Of a stretch of 64,000 nucleotides of DNA, positions 34,786 to 44,030 are shown piece by piece. This DNA comes from Desulfurococcales archaeon (GTDB lineage: Archaea; Thermoproteota; Thermoprotei_A; Sulfolobales; Fervidicoccaceae). Position numbers and translations under genes: made by a program. A model generated the notes under the pieces. That model was given only the letters and a program-made list of their open reading frames with translations. It was not told the origin of the DNA and made no database searches. Within the stretch, counting starts at the first letter, position 1. Each line of letters starts with the position of its first letter. The DNA lies in the NCBI GenBank assembly GCA_009904015.1, contig WYEQ01000012.1, positions 1 to 64,000 of the forward strand, in the 5' to 3' direction.

Positions 34786-34923
34786 TTCCAAGCCCATGAG
34801 GCTGGAAGCAAGATTCGCTGGTCAAAGGCGCTCCCATTATCCCAGTGGACCATCGTTGCCAATAGCCCTGGTGATACGAGCATGCAGATTCAGGGGGGTC
34901 GGGAGCAGCGGTCAACCCCTTTT
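34786..34923 (+). ncRNA. candidate structured RNA upstream of cdvA
   Basis: The 263-bp gap between the divergent gcvT and cdvA genes has TATA-like GTATAAATAGC at 34760-34770. About 25 bp downstream starts a near-perfect hairpin (TTCC-AGCC pairing with GGCT-GGAA, 34786-34807). GCTCCC at 34830-34835 can pair with GGGAGC at 34901-34906 to close a larger structured region, and a T-run at 34920-34923 could end the transcript. That T-run also forms the TATA of cdvA. The class is unknown; an unusual leader for cdvA is the alternative. Confidence 0.3.
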
Positions 34924-34970
34924 AAACATATCTGTATTGAGGATTAGCTTAGAATGGGAGGGTGTACAGG

Positions 34971-35702
34971 ATGATAATATACACCGTCGATATGCTTGAT
35001 AAATACATTGGTCAGAAGGTTAAGGATCCATATGGCAGGGTGCTAGGCACTCTGGCGAGCCTTTACAGCGAGGTTGACGGGACCGTCAAGGCGGTTGAGG
35101 TTGTATTTGGGGAAAGCGTTTTCAAGACCATTGAGATAGGCAGAATAAGCATTAGTAACGGGGAAATAGTGATTATACCCGAGTGGAAGCACGCTTCATC
35201 AAGAGTCATTGAGAAGCTGGAGAGAGCCAGAAAAAGAGCGAAGGCCCTGGAAGAGCTTTACTCAAAAGGCGAGATACCAAAGCACGCGTACGATGAGTTT
35301 AAAGCAAAGCTAAGCAAAGACCTCGATGCATTAAAGGAAGAAGCTAAAACAGCCAAGGAGCTCATCAGGAAGAGGATAAACGAGATTGAGGACCAGGTCG
35401 TCGAGATAGAGAAAGCGCTTACATCACTAAAGATGAGCTACATAGCAGGGGAGATAGGGGAGAGAGGATACAAGCAGGCAGCCGATATACTCAGGTCACA
35501 CAGAGACAGAAACATCGATGAAAAGAACGATGCAAAGAAGGTCCTCGATCTCATAGGAAGGCTAGAGTCAGCGGATATATCCACGGTAGAGTTGCCCAAG
35601 CCAGCCACGGAAGCAGCGGCACCACCGACAGCCACCCCTCAGCAGGGGTCAGGCCAAAACATAGTGGTTGAGCTGGTGGGCGCCGAGGAGGCGCCGGCCT
35701 AG
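34971..35702 (+). CDS. cdvA: CdvA, crenarchaeal division protein
   Basis: Membrane- and DNA-associated protein that recruits ESCRT-III to midcell. It has an N-terminal PRC-like barrel (DKYIGQKVKDPYGRVLGTLASLY near residue 9), a central coiled coil (about 75-205) and a low-complexity Ala/Pro/Thr linker followed by the C-terminal peptide NIVVELVGAEEAP, which corresponds to the E3B peptide that binds the CdvB winged helix. The ATG at 34971 is preferred over the GTG at 34962 because GGGAGG lies at the proper distance. A TATA (TTTTAAAC) is about 48 bp upstream. Confidence 0.93.
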   Translation: MIIYTVDMLDKYIGQKVKDPYGRVLGTLASLYSEVDGTVKAVEVVFGESVFKTIEIGRISISNGEIVIIPEWKHASSRVIEKLERARKRAKALEELYSKGEIPKHAYDEFKAKLSKDLDALKEEAKTAKELIRKRINEIEDQVVEIEKALTSLKMSYIAGEIGERGYKQAADILRSHRDRNIDEKNDAKKVLDLIGRLESADISTVELPKPATEAAAPPTATPQQGSGQNIVVELVGAEEAPA

Positions 35703-35749
35703 GAGGATCCCCCCAATCTAGGGGGCAAGAGTGGTGTTGAATCTTGAGC

Positions 35750-36679
35750 ATGGCTGAGAAGAAAACAGGCATCCTAGGTTGGCTTAAGGGCTTATTCGCT
35801 CAGACCTCACTGGAGGATAGCCTCGAGGACAGGATACAGTCGGTCATAATAAAGATAAGGGAGCACCAGGATAGCATAAACGAGTTCGCTTTCAGGATGC
35901 AGAGAAGAGCCGAGGAACTATACGCTAAGGTAACTGAGCACCTTAGAAAAAGCCAGTCACCACTGCTGACCGATGATGAGAGGAGAGCTCACTATAACCT
36001 AGCCAGGACATTCGCGGAGGAAATAGTCGAGATAAAGAAGTTCACCAAGGCAGTGAGGTTCGTCGCTATAGGCCTAGAAAAAGTGGCGCAGAGATTGCAA
36101 ACCGTGAAGGACGTGAAAGACCTGCAGGAACAGCTAGGGCCTATCAGGATGTTGCTTATCGGCCTCAAGCAAGAGGTTGAGAGTGTCTTCCCAGCTGTTG
36201 GAACAACAATCGATGACATCAACAGAGCCATAGCAGAGCTGATGATTCACTCATCGTCAGGGCTACATGAGCTAAACAGCCTTGACTCCTACACAAAGGA
36301 CGAGGAGGTCAACAAGATAATAAAGGATGCATGGAGCTTAGCGACAGCCACCGTAGAAAGCGTTATACCAGAGCCAACAACACTGATTCAGAATAAGCAG
36401 CCAGCGCCGAGCACAGCCAAGAAGTCTCCCGAGCCCATAGACGTGACTCTGAGCAAAAGCAAGTCAGAGCAAGTGGCTCTGCCAAGCTCACCGGCTGGGA
36501 AGGAAAAGCCAAAGCTGGAGGAAATAGAGAAAATAGTGCTCGAGGAAGCGAAGATAAATAAAGGAAGAATAAACGTTGATGAAATATCCAGTAAGTACAA
36601 GCTCAGGAAAGATGACGTCTTCGAGGCGCTTGAGAGCCTTAGAAGAAAAGGCAAGATTAGAATAGTTGGCACAGCTTAG
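35750..36679 (+). CDS. cdvB: CdvB, ESCRT-III homologue
   Basis: Filament-forming Snf7-family protein. Residues 1-200 hold the helical ESCRT-III core (LEDRIQSVIIKIREHQDSIN, FAEEIVEIKKFTKAVRFVAIGLEKVAQRL). A Pro/Ser-rich linker near 215-245 probably carries the Vps4-binding motif. The last ~55 residues form the CdvA-binding winged helix (IEKIVLEEAKINKGRINVDE, VFEALESLRRKGKIRIVG). The ATG at 35750 is used; a TTG six bases earlier is in frame. It lies 47 bp after cdvA. Confidence 0.95.
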   Translation: MAEKKTGILGWLKGLFAQTSLEDSLEDRIQSVIIKIREHQDSINEFAFRMQRRAEELYAKVTEHLRKSQSPLLTDDERRAHYNLARTFAEEIVEIKKFTKAVRFVAIGLEKVAQRLQTVKDVKDLQEQLGPIRMLLIGLKQEVESVFPAVGTTIDDINRAIAELMIHSSSGLHELNSLDSYTKDEEVNKIIKDAWSLATATVESVIPEPTTLIQNKQPAPSTAKKSPEPIDVTLSKSKSEQVALPSSPAGKEKPKLEEIEKIVLEEAKINKGRINVDEISSKYKLRKDDVFEALESLRRKGKIRIVGTA

Positions 36680-36755
36680 GCTATACAACGTTTTTTGCAA
36701 ACCATAATGCTTAGATAAGTGATGGGTAGATTTATCGCTCAACTGGTGATTATGG

Positions 36756-37919
36756 TTGTCAGGCCTGGCTTTCCCCCAGCTAAAGGATATGGCAAGCGCG
36801 TACGCTAGAAAAGCTGTTCAGCTCGATAGAGCTGGCCAATACGAAGAAGCCATGACTTACTACAAAAGAGCTATAGAGGTAATGGAGAAGGTCATAAGGC
36901 TTTACCCAGAGTCCGGCGTCTCACAGATATACGCTGAAATGATAAAGATGTACAGGAAAAGGCTTAAAGCGCTTGAGTCAAAACTCCTCGCATCAAGCGT
37001 TAGCTCCGGTGACAGTGAGGAAAAAACGGGTAGCGAGCAGGTGGGCACAGCGGATGACCCATTCTTCAAAGAAATAGTGCTCGAGCAGAAGCCTAACATA
37101 ACATTTGATGACATAGCTGATTTGGAGCACGCTAAGAGAGCAATAAGGGAAGCGATAATCTATCCTGTTAAAAGACCTGATTTATTCCCTCTAGGCTGGC
37201 CGAGAGGAATACTGCTTTTCGGCCCTCCTGGATGTGGGAAAACAATGATTGCGGCGGCGGTGGCTAACGAGGTGGACGGCATATTCATATACGCTGATGC
37301 CAGCAACATAATGTCTAAATGGCTTGGTGAAGCGGAGAAAAACGTCGCTAAGCTCTTCAAGTTCGCTAGAGCGAAGAGCACGGAGGGCAAGCCCGTCATA
37401 ATATTCATCGATGAGATAGATGCTTTGCTTGGAAGATTCAGCAGCGAGGTAGGAGGTGAAGCGAGGGTCAGGAACCAGTTCCTAAAGGAAATGGACGGTC
37501 TGCAGGACAAGGACAGCAAGTACCACGTGTACGTTATCGGGGCAACAAACAAGCCATGGCTACTAGATGATGGCTTCATCAGGAGGTTTAACAAGAGAAT
37601 CTACATACCGTTGCCAAACGAGGAGGCAAGATTAGAAATGCTGAAGATATACACAAAGAGCCTCAAGCTCGACCCCTCAGTCGATTTAGTTGAGCTGGCC
37701 AAGAGAACCGAGGGTTACAGTGGAAGCGATATAAAAGACCTAGTTATAGAGGCTCACAACAGGGTGGTGAGAGAGTACTTCGAGGCTCAAAGAGGAGAGG
37801 GGGAGCCAAGGCCTATAACAATGGATGACTTCCTGCAGGTCCTCAAGGAGCGTAAGCCGAGCGTTGACAAGCTGATGCTTACAAGAATAGAGAGCTGGGC
37901 AAAGGACCACGGTGCCTAG
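36756..37919 (+). CDS. cdvC: CdvC, Vps4-type AAA ATPase
   Basis: ATPase that remodels CdvB filaments. The N-terminal MIT domain (AYARKAVQLDRAGQYEEAMT near 13-32) is followed by a AAA domain with Walker A GPPGCGKT near 155, Walker B IIFIDEIDAL near 207 and the arginine-finger region near FIRRFNKRIY. Length 387 aa. The frame starts at a TTG; an internal ATG at residue 12 would cut into the MIT domain. It is 76 bp after cdvB, completing cdvABC in the standard order. Confidence 0.95.
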   Translation: MSGLAFPQLKDMASAYARKAVQLDRAGQYEEAMTYYKRAIEVMEKVIRLYPESGVSQIYAEMIKMYRKRLKALESKLLASSVSSGDSEEKTGSEQVGTADDPFFKEIVLEQKPNITFDDIADLEHAKRAIREAIIYPVKRPDLFPLGWPRGILLFGPPGCGKTMIAAAVANEVDGIFIYADASNIMSKWLGEAEKNVAKLFKFARAKSTEGKPVIIFIDEIDALLGRFSSEVGGEARVRNQFLKEMDGLQDKDSKYHVYVIGATNKPWLLDDGFIRRFNKRIYIPLPNEEARLEMLKIYTKSLKLDPSVDLVELAKRTEGYSGSDIKDLVIEAHNRVVREYFEAQRGEGEPRPITMDDFLQVLKERKPSVDKLMLTRIESWAKDHGA

Positions 37920-38016
37920 CAATATAATCTTAAAGCTAAAAAGCTCGCCCGACAAAGATAAAGAGCACTTGATTTTCGAGGGCGGCGAGGAAACTTCCAA
38001 GTAACTGATGAAAAAT

Positions 38017-38025
38017 CTTTATAAA
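38017..38025 (+). promoter_or_regulatory. TATA box of the tRNA-Lys 3' half transcript
   Basis: CTTTATAAA at 38017-38025 lies about 27 bp before GTGGAGGCACCGG (from 38048), where the GC-rich leader of the tRNA 3' half begins. The spacing fits a dedicated start of transcription just ahead of the leader. Confidence 0.6.
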
Positions 38026-38078
38026 CTTTCTAGCGCGAACCAATTAAGTGGAGGCACCGGAGCGCCTAGACCGCCGAG

Positions 38079-38124
38079 GCTCTTAACCCGTAGGTCCCGG
38101 GTTCAAATCCCGGCGGGCCCGCCA
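38079..38124 (+). tRNA. 3' half of a split tRNA-Lys(CUU)
   Basis: From 38080 the sequence gives the anticodon loop CTCTTAA (anticodon CTT), anticodon-stem strand CCCGT, a variable region AGGTC, T stem-loop CCGGG TTCAAAT CCCGG, acceptor strand CGGGCCC, G73 and encoded CCA (38122-38124). The expected 5' acceptor GGGCCCG and the D arm are absent within 300 bp on either side. Instead, 38048-38078 is a GC-rich leader; its CCGCCG could pair with the end of a typical Lys 5' exon (CGGCGG), as in bulge-helix-bulge precursors. Split tRNA-Lys(CUU) genes are known in Staphylothermus. The alternative is an attachment-site remnant left by an integrated element. The exact junction (near positions 29-31 of the tRNA) is uncertain by one or two bases. 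Confidence 0.75.
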
Positions 38125-38353
38125 CAGCGATGAGAAAGGGCTCCTAAACCCTCTCTAATCATGATGACCCCGGTTATACTCCCTGATGACAGCGTGAAGA
38201 AACCTCGCATCGCTGAGGAGAATCATCACGTGTTACTGTTTTTTCCTTGAGAACAGGATTGAATGTAGCGTTTTTCTGCGAATTGCTTAATATTTATTAC
38301 CTTTATTTTGCTTTATTTCTCATGTCGAATTTACCTAAGGGGGATGCAAGGAG

Positions 38354-39307
38354 ATGAATGGTAAACTAATAGTTATAGCTCTAGGGGGGAACGCCTTCTT
38401 ACAGAAAGATGAGAAAGGAACAGTTGAGGAACAGTGGAGGAACGTCTATGCTGCGGCTAAGACCATTGTTGAGCTAATCAAGATGGGCAACAAGGTAGTT
38501 GTTACCCACGGCAACGGCCCGCAGGTAGGAAACGTGATGGAATGGATGGAGGCCCTCAAACACAAGATACCGCCGCTCACCATGGATATCGCGGGCGCCA
38601 TGACTCAGGGATGGATTGGCTACATGTTGCAGCAGGCAATACAAAACGTTCTTATCGAAGAAGGCCTTGACCACAGATACAGAGTTGCAACGATAGTTAA
38701 CCAAGTCGTGGTTAGATCGGATGACCCAGCGTGGAACAACCCAACAAAGTACGTTGGCCCCTACTACACTGAGGAGGAGGCAAAGAAGCTCGCAGCCGAA
38801 AAGGGATGGGTGGTTAAGCCTGACCCTAGGGGCGGGTGGAGAAGGGTTGTACCATCGCCTGACGTGGTTGACAACGTGGAGAAGGAGGCCATCAAGACAC
38901 TTCTCGAGAACAACTTCATCGTTATCGCCAGCGGTGGTGGGGGAATACCGGTTGTGAGGGACGAGAAGGGGAGGCACAGGGGTGTAGAGGCAGTCATAGA
39001 CAAGGACCTAGCTGGCCAGCTACTAGCGAGGCTCGTGGGAGCGGACCACTTCATTATCCTAACGGATGTTGATGGCGCATACATAAACTATGGTAAGCCG
39101 AATCAGCAGCTCCTCAAAGTACTCACTGTGAGCGAGGCAAAGAAGCTACTGGAGCAGGGAGTCTTCGGCGCTGGTAGCATGGGCCCGAAGGTAAAGGCAT
39201 GCGTCAGGTTCACTGAAGCTACAGGCAAGGAATCCTTCATAGGGCATCTCTACAAGGCGATATCCACACTGAGAGGAGAAACCGGCACCAAGTTCATACC
39301 TGGCTAA
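38354..39307 (+). CDS. arcC: carbamate kinase
   Basis: Interconverts carbamoyl phosphate + ADP with carbamate + ATP. The 317-aa protein has the amino-acid kinase signature: IALGGNAFLQKDEKGT at the N terminus, VVTHGNGPQVGNVMEWMEA near 50, VASGGGGIPVVRD near 210 and DADHFIILTDVDGAY-like LTDVDGAYINYG near 237. A TATA-like AATATTTATTAC lies about 60 bp upstream. It is a single gene; no arginine deiminase genes are nearby. Confidence 0.95.
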   Translation: MNGKLIVIALGGNAFLQKDEKGTVEEQWRNVYAAAKTIVELIKMGNKVVVTHGNGPQVGNVMEWMEALKHKIPPLTMDIAGAMTQGWIGYMLQQAIQNVLIEEGLDHRYRVATIVNQVVVRSDDPAWNNPTKYVGPYYTEEEAKKLAAEKGWVVKPDPRGGWRRVVPSPDVVDNVEKEAIKTLLENNFIVIASGGGGIPVVRDEKGRHRGVEAVIDKDLAGQLLARLVGADHFIILTDVDGAYINYGKPNQQLLKVLTVSEAKKLLEQGVFGAGSMGPKVKACVRFTEATGKESFIGHLYKAISTLRGETGTKFIPG

Positions 39308-39384
39308 AACAGCGAGGAGGAAAACTTCTTCAAGAATTTTTAAGAATTATTTTTAAAAAGATTATAGCTGGAAACCTCGCCTTG

Positions 39385-41427
39385 TCAGCTAAGCTCTTCT
39401 TGAGCAATCATTTTATCGTTTAGCCAAACCCTAACCAGACTTCTCGAAACGCTCACAACATAATCATTGATAAAGAAGCCTCTATCGCACCAATCATGCC
39501 TTAACTTGTAGAGCAGGCTTATCTTTCCGTTATCGATCTTTAGTACGACCAGGCCTACCAAGCCTTTATCCATATCCACGATTGGTACCAGCGCTCGCCA
39601 GGTCCTCGCATCATAGTTAAACGCCTTGTGGTCATACATAACCGGTGAGGAGTACCCAATCTCCAGGGCATCAACTTCTCTTGGCTCAGCAGGGTTCGAG
39701 ACATCGAACAACGAGACCTTAGCCGTCAAGCCATCACTGTAACCCACGCCTATGAGCATAGTGGAGTTAACCGGGTGGAGGTACTCGCTGAAGCCCGGCA
39801 CCTTTAGGTAACCGAGAATCCTCGGGTTACTTGGGTCGCTGAGGTCAACGGCGAACAGCGGGTCAATCTGCCTGTATGTAACTAGGTATAGCATGTTGTT
39901 TATGAACCTTGAGCTGTAGATAACCTCTCCGGGGGCCAGGTCCTCTAAGCTACCTAGAACCCTCAGGTCCTTATCGCTGATAACGACCCTGTTAACGCTC
40001 TGTACCTCGGGGTATATGTAGGGGAGGCCTCCGGGAACATACTCTGTTCTTATAGATGTAATCTTCTCGGCTGTCAGCGCTAATATGAGGTTGCCTTTGC
40101 TATCCTCGTTTATAGCGAACTGGTCGAGCAACCTTCCCCAGTACTTGTTTCTTGATGAGGGCTGAAGCTTGTCGAGGCTTATTTTCAGAGCATGCGTGAG
40201 AGGGCCTATAAAGCCTCCTTGCTCAGCGTAGAACTTTTCTATCTCTCTGGCCATGGCCTTTAATTGCTCATTGCCCATTTTGCTCATTGCTTCCTGCAGA
40301 ACAGACGATATCATCTGTGCTCTGAGCTCATCGCTTATTCCAGTCATCTCGAGTATCTTGTCTACCGCTTGCCTATACTCGTCGGGCAAATAGGGCTTAA
40401 TCCTCTCTATGAGCTTGCCTACATCGATGTTTACCCACTCGTAGCTGGTGGAGAACAAGTAGAGATTAACTCCGCTCATGTAGACTCTCTCGACGGGGGG
40501 CGCGAAGACAACGCTGTAATCCATCATGCCTGTCCCAGCATCTATTCTTAGTAACACGACGGGAATTCCGTAGTTCTCCCCGGGAGCATAGAAGGTTTTA
40601 CTAGGCAATGGGGGCTCGTTGTTTATTAAGGGGAAAGTGCCCGTGGTTCCTGAGGAGCCTACCACCATTATCCTGTAAATCGGCTCCTGGAGCACTACGT
40701 AAACTGAGCTTCCAATACTCCTTGTAGCTATAGGTAGACCTGTTGAGTTGAAGCTCCAGAGCATCGCCGGCAACTTCGGGTTGGATACATCGTATACGCT
40801 AATTATCGTTAGCGGTCTTCCAATCCTTACTGGCAATATTCTGACCTCGCTCCCCGGGGCGGTTGTAGTGGCTTTCTCCTCGGGCAACGATGCCTCCGTC
40901 TCAAGCGTGGATTGGCTAATGATAACTAGCTTTGAGTTGCCTATCAGGAATAGCTGGTCGGCATACGCGTTGCTAGTTAAATTAATTACTGAGGCCAGAG
41001 AGAGCTGCTCAGGCGGGTTTATGGTAAGCACGTAGACCTGGCTCCCCTTCGCAACCACAACTAGCTTGTCACTTATCTTGACGTAGTCTCCTTCATCTAT
41101 TCCTTCCACCTGGATGTTTGTCCCTACAACATATGTGGATTTAGCCTCAGTTGATGCTAGCTGTATTGGGGCTGTCGCCGCGGGCATGGTTGTTGCTACT
41201 CGGTACAGGCTGGTTGTTGATGCTTGGTGCTTGTTTAAGAAGTCCAGGAGCTCATCCATGCTGCTGAACGTCTTGAATAAAGCTGTGTTACCGGTTCCGT
41301 TGCTTATAGGCGTTGTTGTGCTTGTATGTTGATTGGATAGCGAGTAATCCCTTATAACAAGAAACGCTATGCTTGAAGCTATGACTATGAACACGAGTAC
41401 CGTTACGTAAAGGCTGTTTCTACTCAT
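39385..41427 (-). CDS. membrane-anchored beta-propeller surface protein
   Basis: Extracellular protein of 680 aa belonging to the secreted beta-propeller (COG4880-type) family. A single N-terminal anchor (SLYVTVLVFIVIASSIAFLVI) is followed by a Thr-rich linker, then repeated blades such as VVVAKGSQVYVLTINPPEQLSL, ISVYDVSNPKLPAMLWSF and LFAVDLSDPSNPRILGYLKVPGFSEYLHPV. A helical insertion (about 350-430) lies within the propeller. The start ATG at 41427 follows GGGAGGGT; the frame continues upstream but without a signal. Function unknown; it is divergent from the pilin-like pair. Confidence 0.88.
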   Translation of the reverse strand: MSRNSLYVTVLVFIVIASSIAFLVIRDYSLSNQHTSTTTPISNGTGNTALFKTFSSMDELLDFLNKHQASTTSLYRVATTMPAATAPIQLASTEAKSTYVVGTNIQVEGIDEGDYVKISDKLVVVAKGSQVYVLTINPPEQLSLASVINLTSNAYADQLFLIGNSKLVIISQSTLETEASLPEEKATTTAPGSEVRILPVRIGRPLTIISVYDVSNPKLPAMLWSFNSTGLPIATRSIGSSVYVVLQEPIYRIMVVGSSGTTGTFPLINNEPPLPSKTFYAPGENYGIPVVLLRIDAGTGMMDYSVVFAPPVERVYMSGVNLYLFSTSYEWVNIDVGKLIERIKPYLPDEYRQAVDKILEMTGISDELRAQMISSVLQEAMSKMGNEQLKAMAREIEKFYAEQGGFIGPLTHALKISLDKLQPSSRNKYWGRLLDQFAINEDSKGNLILALTAEKITSIRTEYVPGGLPYIYPEVQSVNRVVISDKDLRVLGSLEDLAPGEVIYSSRFINNMLYLVTYRQIDPLFAVDLSDPSNPRILGYLKVPGFSEYLHPVNSTMLIGVGYSDGLTAKVSLFDVSNPAEPREVDALEIGYSSPVMYDHKAFNYDARTWRALVPIVDMDKGLVGLVVLKIDNGKISLLYKLRHDWCDRGFFINDYVVSVSRSLVRVWLNDKMIAQEELS

Positions 41428-41592
41428 ATGCTTTTTACCCTCCCATTTATCTTGGGGAACCTCTCTCTTAACTCTATGCCGTGGAACACCCTGTTCGAAC
41501 ACTTGGTAAAAGCGATTATCGACGCGGCCCCCAATAACTGTTTTATACCAAACATTTACTATTACTTTAATGAATGGTGCCCATAGAGAGAC

Positions 41593-42075
41593 ATGACTAG
41601 CAGGGTAAGCAGAGGCGTCTCAGAGCTAACGGCCACGGTTCTCCTAGCTCTAATCATAATAGCCGCTGGGGGCCTGGTCCTAATCAACTACTATTCATCC
41701 TGGTCATCCGAGTGGCATCTATACGCCTCATCGTACCAAAAAGCGCTGAGCATGGTTAACGAAGCCGTAGTAGACCTTGTCTACGGGTACTATAATGTAA
41801 GTGAAGGAGCCCTACACCTGGTCCTCTCGGTAGGCAACGGAGGCGTAACCATAGATGCTGTATACATAAATGAATCTATATACTGGCGCAGGGGGGATCC
41901 CGGGCTAACCGTGAACGGGGTTCAGAGAAGCGATGGATCCCTCCCGTCAAGCGCAGCTTTAGTCGAGCTGGTCATAAGCAGGGGGATAAGCGTGGCGCCG
42001 GGGAGTGAGTTATCAGTGAAAATAGTCACTCAGGCAGGTAACACCTATGTGTTCAAGGTGGTAGCTAGGGGATGA
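41593..42075 (+). CDS. type IV pilin-like protein (class III signal peptide)
   Basis: 160-aa exported protein whose N terminus, SRVSRGVSELTATVLLALIIIAAGGLVLI, has a short basic leader, a prepilin-type cleavage context after RG and then a 20-residue hydrophobic helix, as in archaeal pilins/archaellins processed by PibD. The rest is a beta-rich domain. Its stop overlaps the start of the following larger pilin-like gene, so both are translated together. Confidence 0.8.
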   Translation: MTSRVSRGVSELTATVLLALIIIAAGGLVLINYYSSWSSEWHLYASSYQKALSMVNEAVVDLVYGYYNVSEGALHLVLSVGNGGVTIDAVYINESIYWRRGDPGLTVNGVQRSDGSLPSSAALVELVISRGISVAPGSELSVKIVTQAGNTYVFKVVARG

Positions 42076-43853
42076 GGAGGGCTGAGCTGGGCGTTAGTGG
42101 AGTACTAGCGATGGTGCTTATATCATTAATGATAATTATATTTTTGATTAGCTACGCCTACGTAACTGAGCAGAGCCGGAGAATCCAGGCCCTGATGGAG
42201 GAGAGGTACAGAACGTTATCGGAGTCTCGCGAGATAGCTAGAAGCGTTTCTTCAAACTGGATGTACGATGAGGCGGCGAGGATGCTTGTGCTCGAGGTGA
42301 CAAATTGGTACAGAGAACCACTAGTGATAACGGGAGTAGTAACGGTGGATAATGCAGGCGGCTACAATGTGATAAGTCTGAACACAACCATTACGCCCGG
42401 GGAGAACAGGACGTTGCAACTCGCGATGAGCTACTCGCCGAAAGCAGTGTTCTTAAGCCTAGCCGGAAAAGGGCCAGTATCAACAGCCATAGCTTCACAG
42501 AAGAAAACAGGGGAGGCATCAGCGGGAATAAAGACGTGGAGCGGGGGACTCCTGGACAAAATATACAGTGGTTACGTGAAAACGCAGTACGGCTACATAA
42601 CTATAGTTAACTCAAGCCAGACAAGAATCATCGGTGACCTTTTGAGAGGTGAATTGGCAGGCACTAACCTTAGCGACTCAGACCTGCAGAAAATCAGGGA
42701 AAGAGACAACGTAAGCATAACAAAAGTAATCAACATCAAGGGAAGAACAACAATAAATATGACGGTTGAAGGAACGCTTAATACAACAGCTTGTGTTGAG
42801 GGCGTGGAGGCCTACCTGGATGTGAGTGCATCAGTTAGCTTGGTTGGAGGCGGGAATATATTTAGCTTTCAGCTATACCTATACAACTATACGACAGGGA
42901 GTTTTGACCTAATAGTCAGCAATACTACCAGTATAAATAATACTATCAGTATAAATTACACTGGGCGAATACAGCTCAGCAATGGAGGCTACATAATAAG
43001 GTTGTCCGTAGACGCAAGCCAAGATGTAAATTTAACCGTAGACGTTGCTAACGTCTATGCTTATTGTCGATTTAATAGAACTATTTACGAAGGCTATGCT
43101 CTGCTTATCGGTGATAGCCAGGTGGCAGCTTTCTACGGCGTTGCTAACGGCTCTCTGGGAGCCAGGCTCTATAGTGTTGCCTTCAATGTAACTGGCTACT
43201 CGCTGGGTGCTAATTCATCCTTCTCGTTGCTTGGCAATCAGCTTTTCCACGCCTATTCCGATGGCAGCGACGTAGTTGTCCGCTTATTTGACCTTGGGAA
43301 CGTTACTGGGGGCTGGGCTTACCTCGCAAGATGCGCTGGCTTCGGCCCAACAGATGTTCTCGCCATCGAGCCCCTCATGAAGGATGGTAAGCCGTACCTT
43401 CTAGTGGCTGGTAGCCAGAGGTACTGCTTGGTGGATGCATCCAACACCACTGCTTCCAGCGTAAACAGCACGCCAACGGGGATAATGATTGGCACGTATG
43501 ACGGATTTGTGGCTGGCGCGAGCGATTACCTAAGGGTTTATCTCACGGGTATCAACATCTCGAGCAACAAGCCAAGCATATTTGTTTTCGATGGACAAAG
43601 CTTCAGCGAGAGCGTAGAGATACCTGTAGCCAGGCCCGTGGGACTAGCAATAGGCGGTGGGGCATTATGGTTGATGGGAGACTCAGGCACGCTATACATG
43701 ATTAATACTGCGACAAAACAGGTCTCAATATACGAGGTTGTGCTAAGCTTCATACCCAGAGAGAAAGGAGATAAACTAGAGAGAATAGACAACAAACTGA
43801 TTTTCATCCGGGGAGACTCGACGAGCGAGTACTGGGTACTGGAGCTCGGATAA
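42072..43853 (+). CDS. large type IV pilin-like surface protein
   Basis: 593-aa protein with an archaeal prepilin-like N terminus (RRAELGVSGVLAMVLISLMIIIFLISYAYV) and a long extracellular part rich in Asn/Ser/Thr sequons. Middle and C-terminal portions read like beta-sandwich and propeller-type repeats (VAAFYGVANGSLGARLYSV, NQLFHAYSDGSDVVVRLFDLG, YDGFVAGASDYLRVYL). The size is far above a normal pilin, which suggests a tip adhesin or surface-anchored receptor. It overlaps the small pilin-like gene by four bases (ATGA). Confidence 0.8.
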   Translation: MRRAELGVSGVLAMVLISLMIIIFLISYAYVTEQSRRIQALMEERYRTLSESREIARSVSSNWMYDEAARMLVLEVTNWYREPLVITGVVTVDNAGGYNVISLNTTITPGENRTLQLAMSYSPKAVFLSLAGKGPVSTAIASQKKTGEASAGIKTWSGGLLDKIYSGYVKTQYGYITIVNSSQTRIIGDLLRGELAGTNLSDSDLQKIRERDNVSITKVINIKGRTTINMTVEGTLNTTACVEGVEAYLDVSASVSLVGGGNIFSFQLYLYNYTTGSFDLIVSNTTSINNTISINYTGRIQLSNGGYIIRLSVDASQDVNLTVDVANVYAYCRFNRTIYEGYALLIGDSQVAAFYGVANGSLGARLYSVAFNVTGYSLGANSSFSLLGNQLFHAYSDGSDVVVRLFDLGNVTGGWAYLARCAGFGPTDVLAIEPLMKDGKPYLLVAGSQRYCLVDASNTTASSVNSTPTGIMIGTYDGFVAGASDYLRVYLTGINISSNKPSIFVFDGQSFSESVEIPVARPVGLAIGGGALWLMGDSGTLYMINTATKQVSIYEVVLSFIPREKGDKLERIDNKLIFIRGDSTSEYWVLELG

Positions 43854-43888
43854 ACCAAGTGGCAATAGAAATCGAAAACTAGCTTTCG

Positions 43889-43962
<74 letters not shown>

Positions 43963-44030
43963 AAAAGAAAGCATTCAATATAAATGGATTATACAAAAGG
44001 TTTATAAATAAAACGAGGATACAGCCCCAA

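Noticed and set aside
38048-38124. tRNA-Lys fragment as an ordinary intron-containing tRNA
   Set aside because: No 5' half with GGGCCCG and a D arm lies within 300 bp upstream or downstream, so neither a cis intron nor a permuted gene fits.
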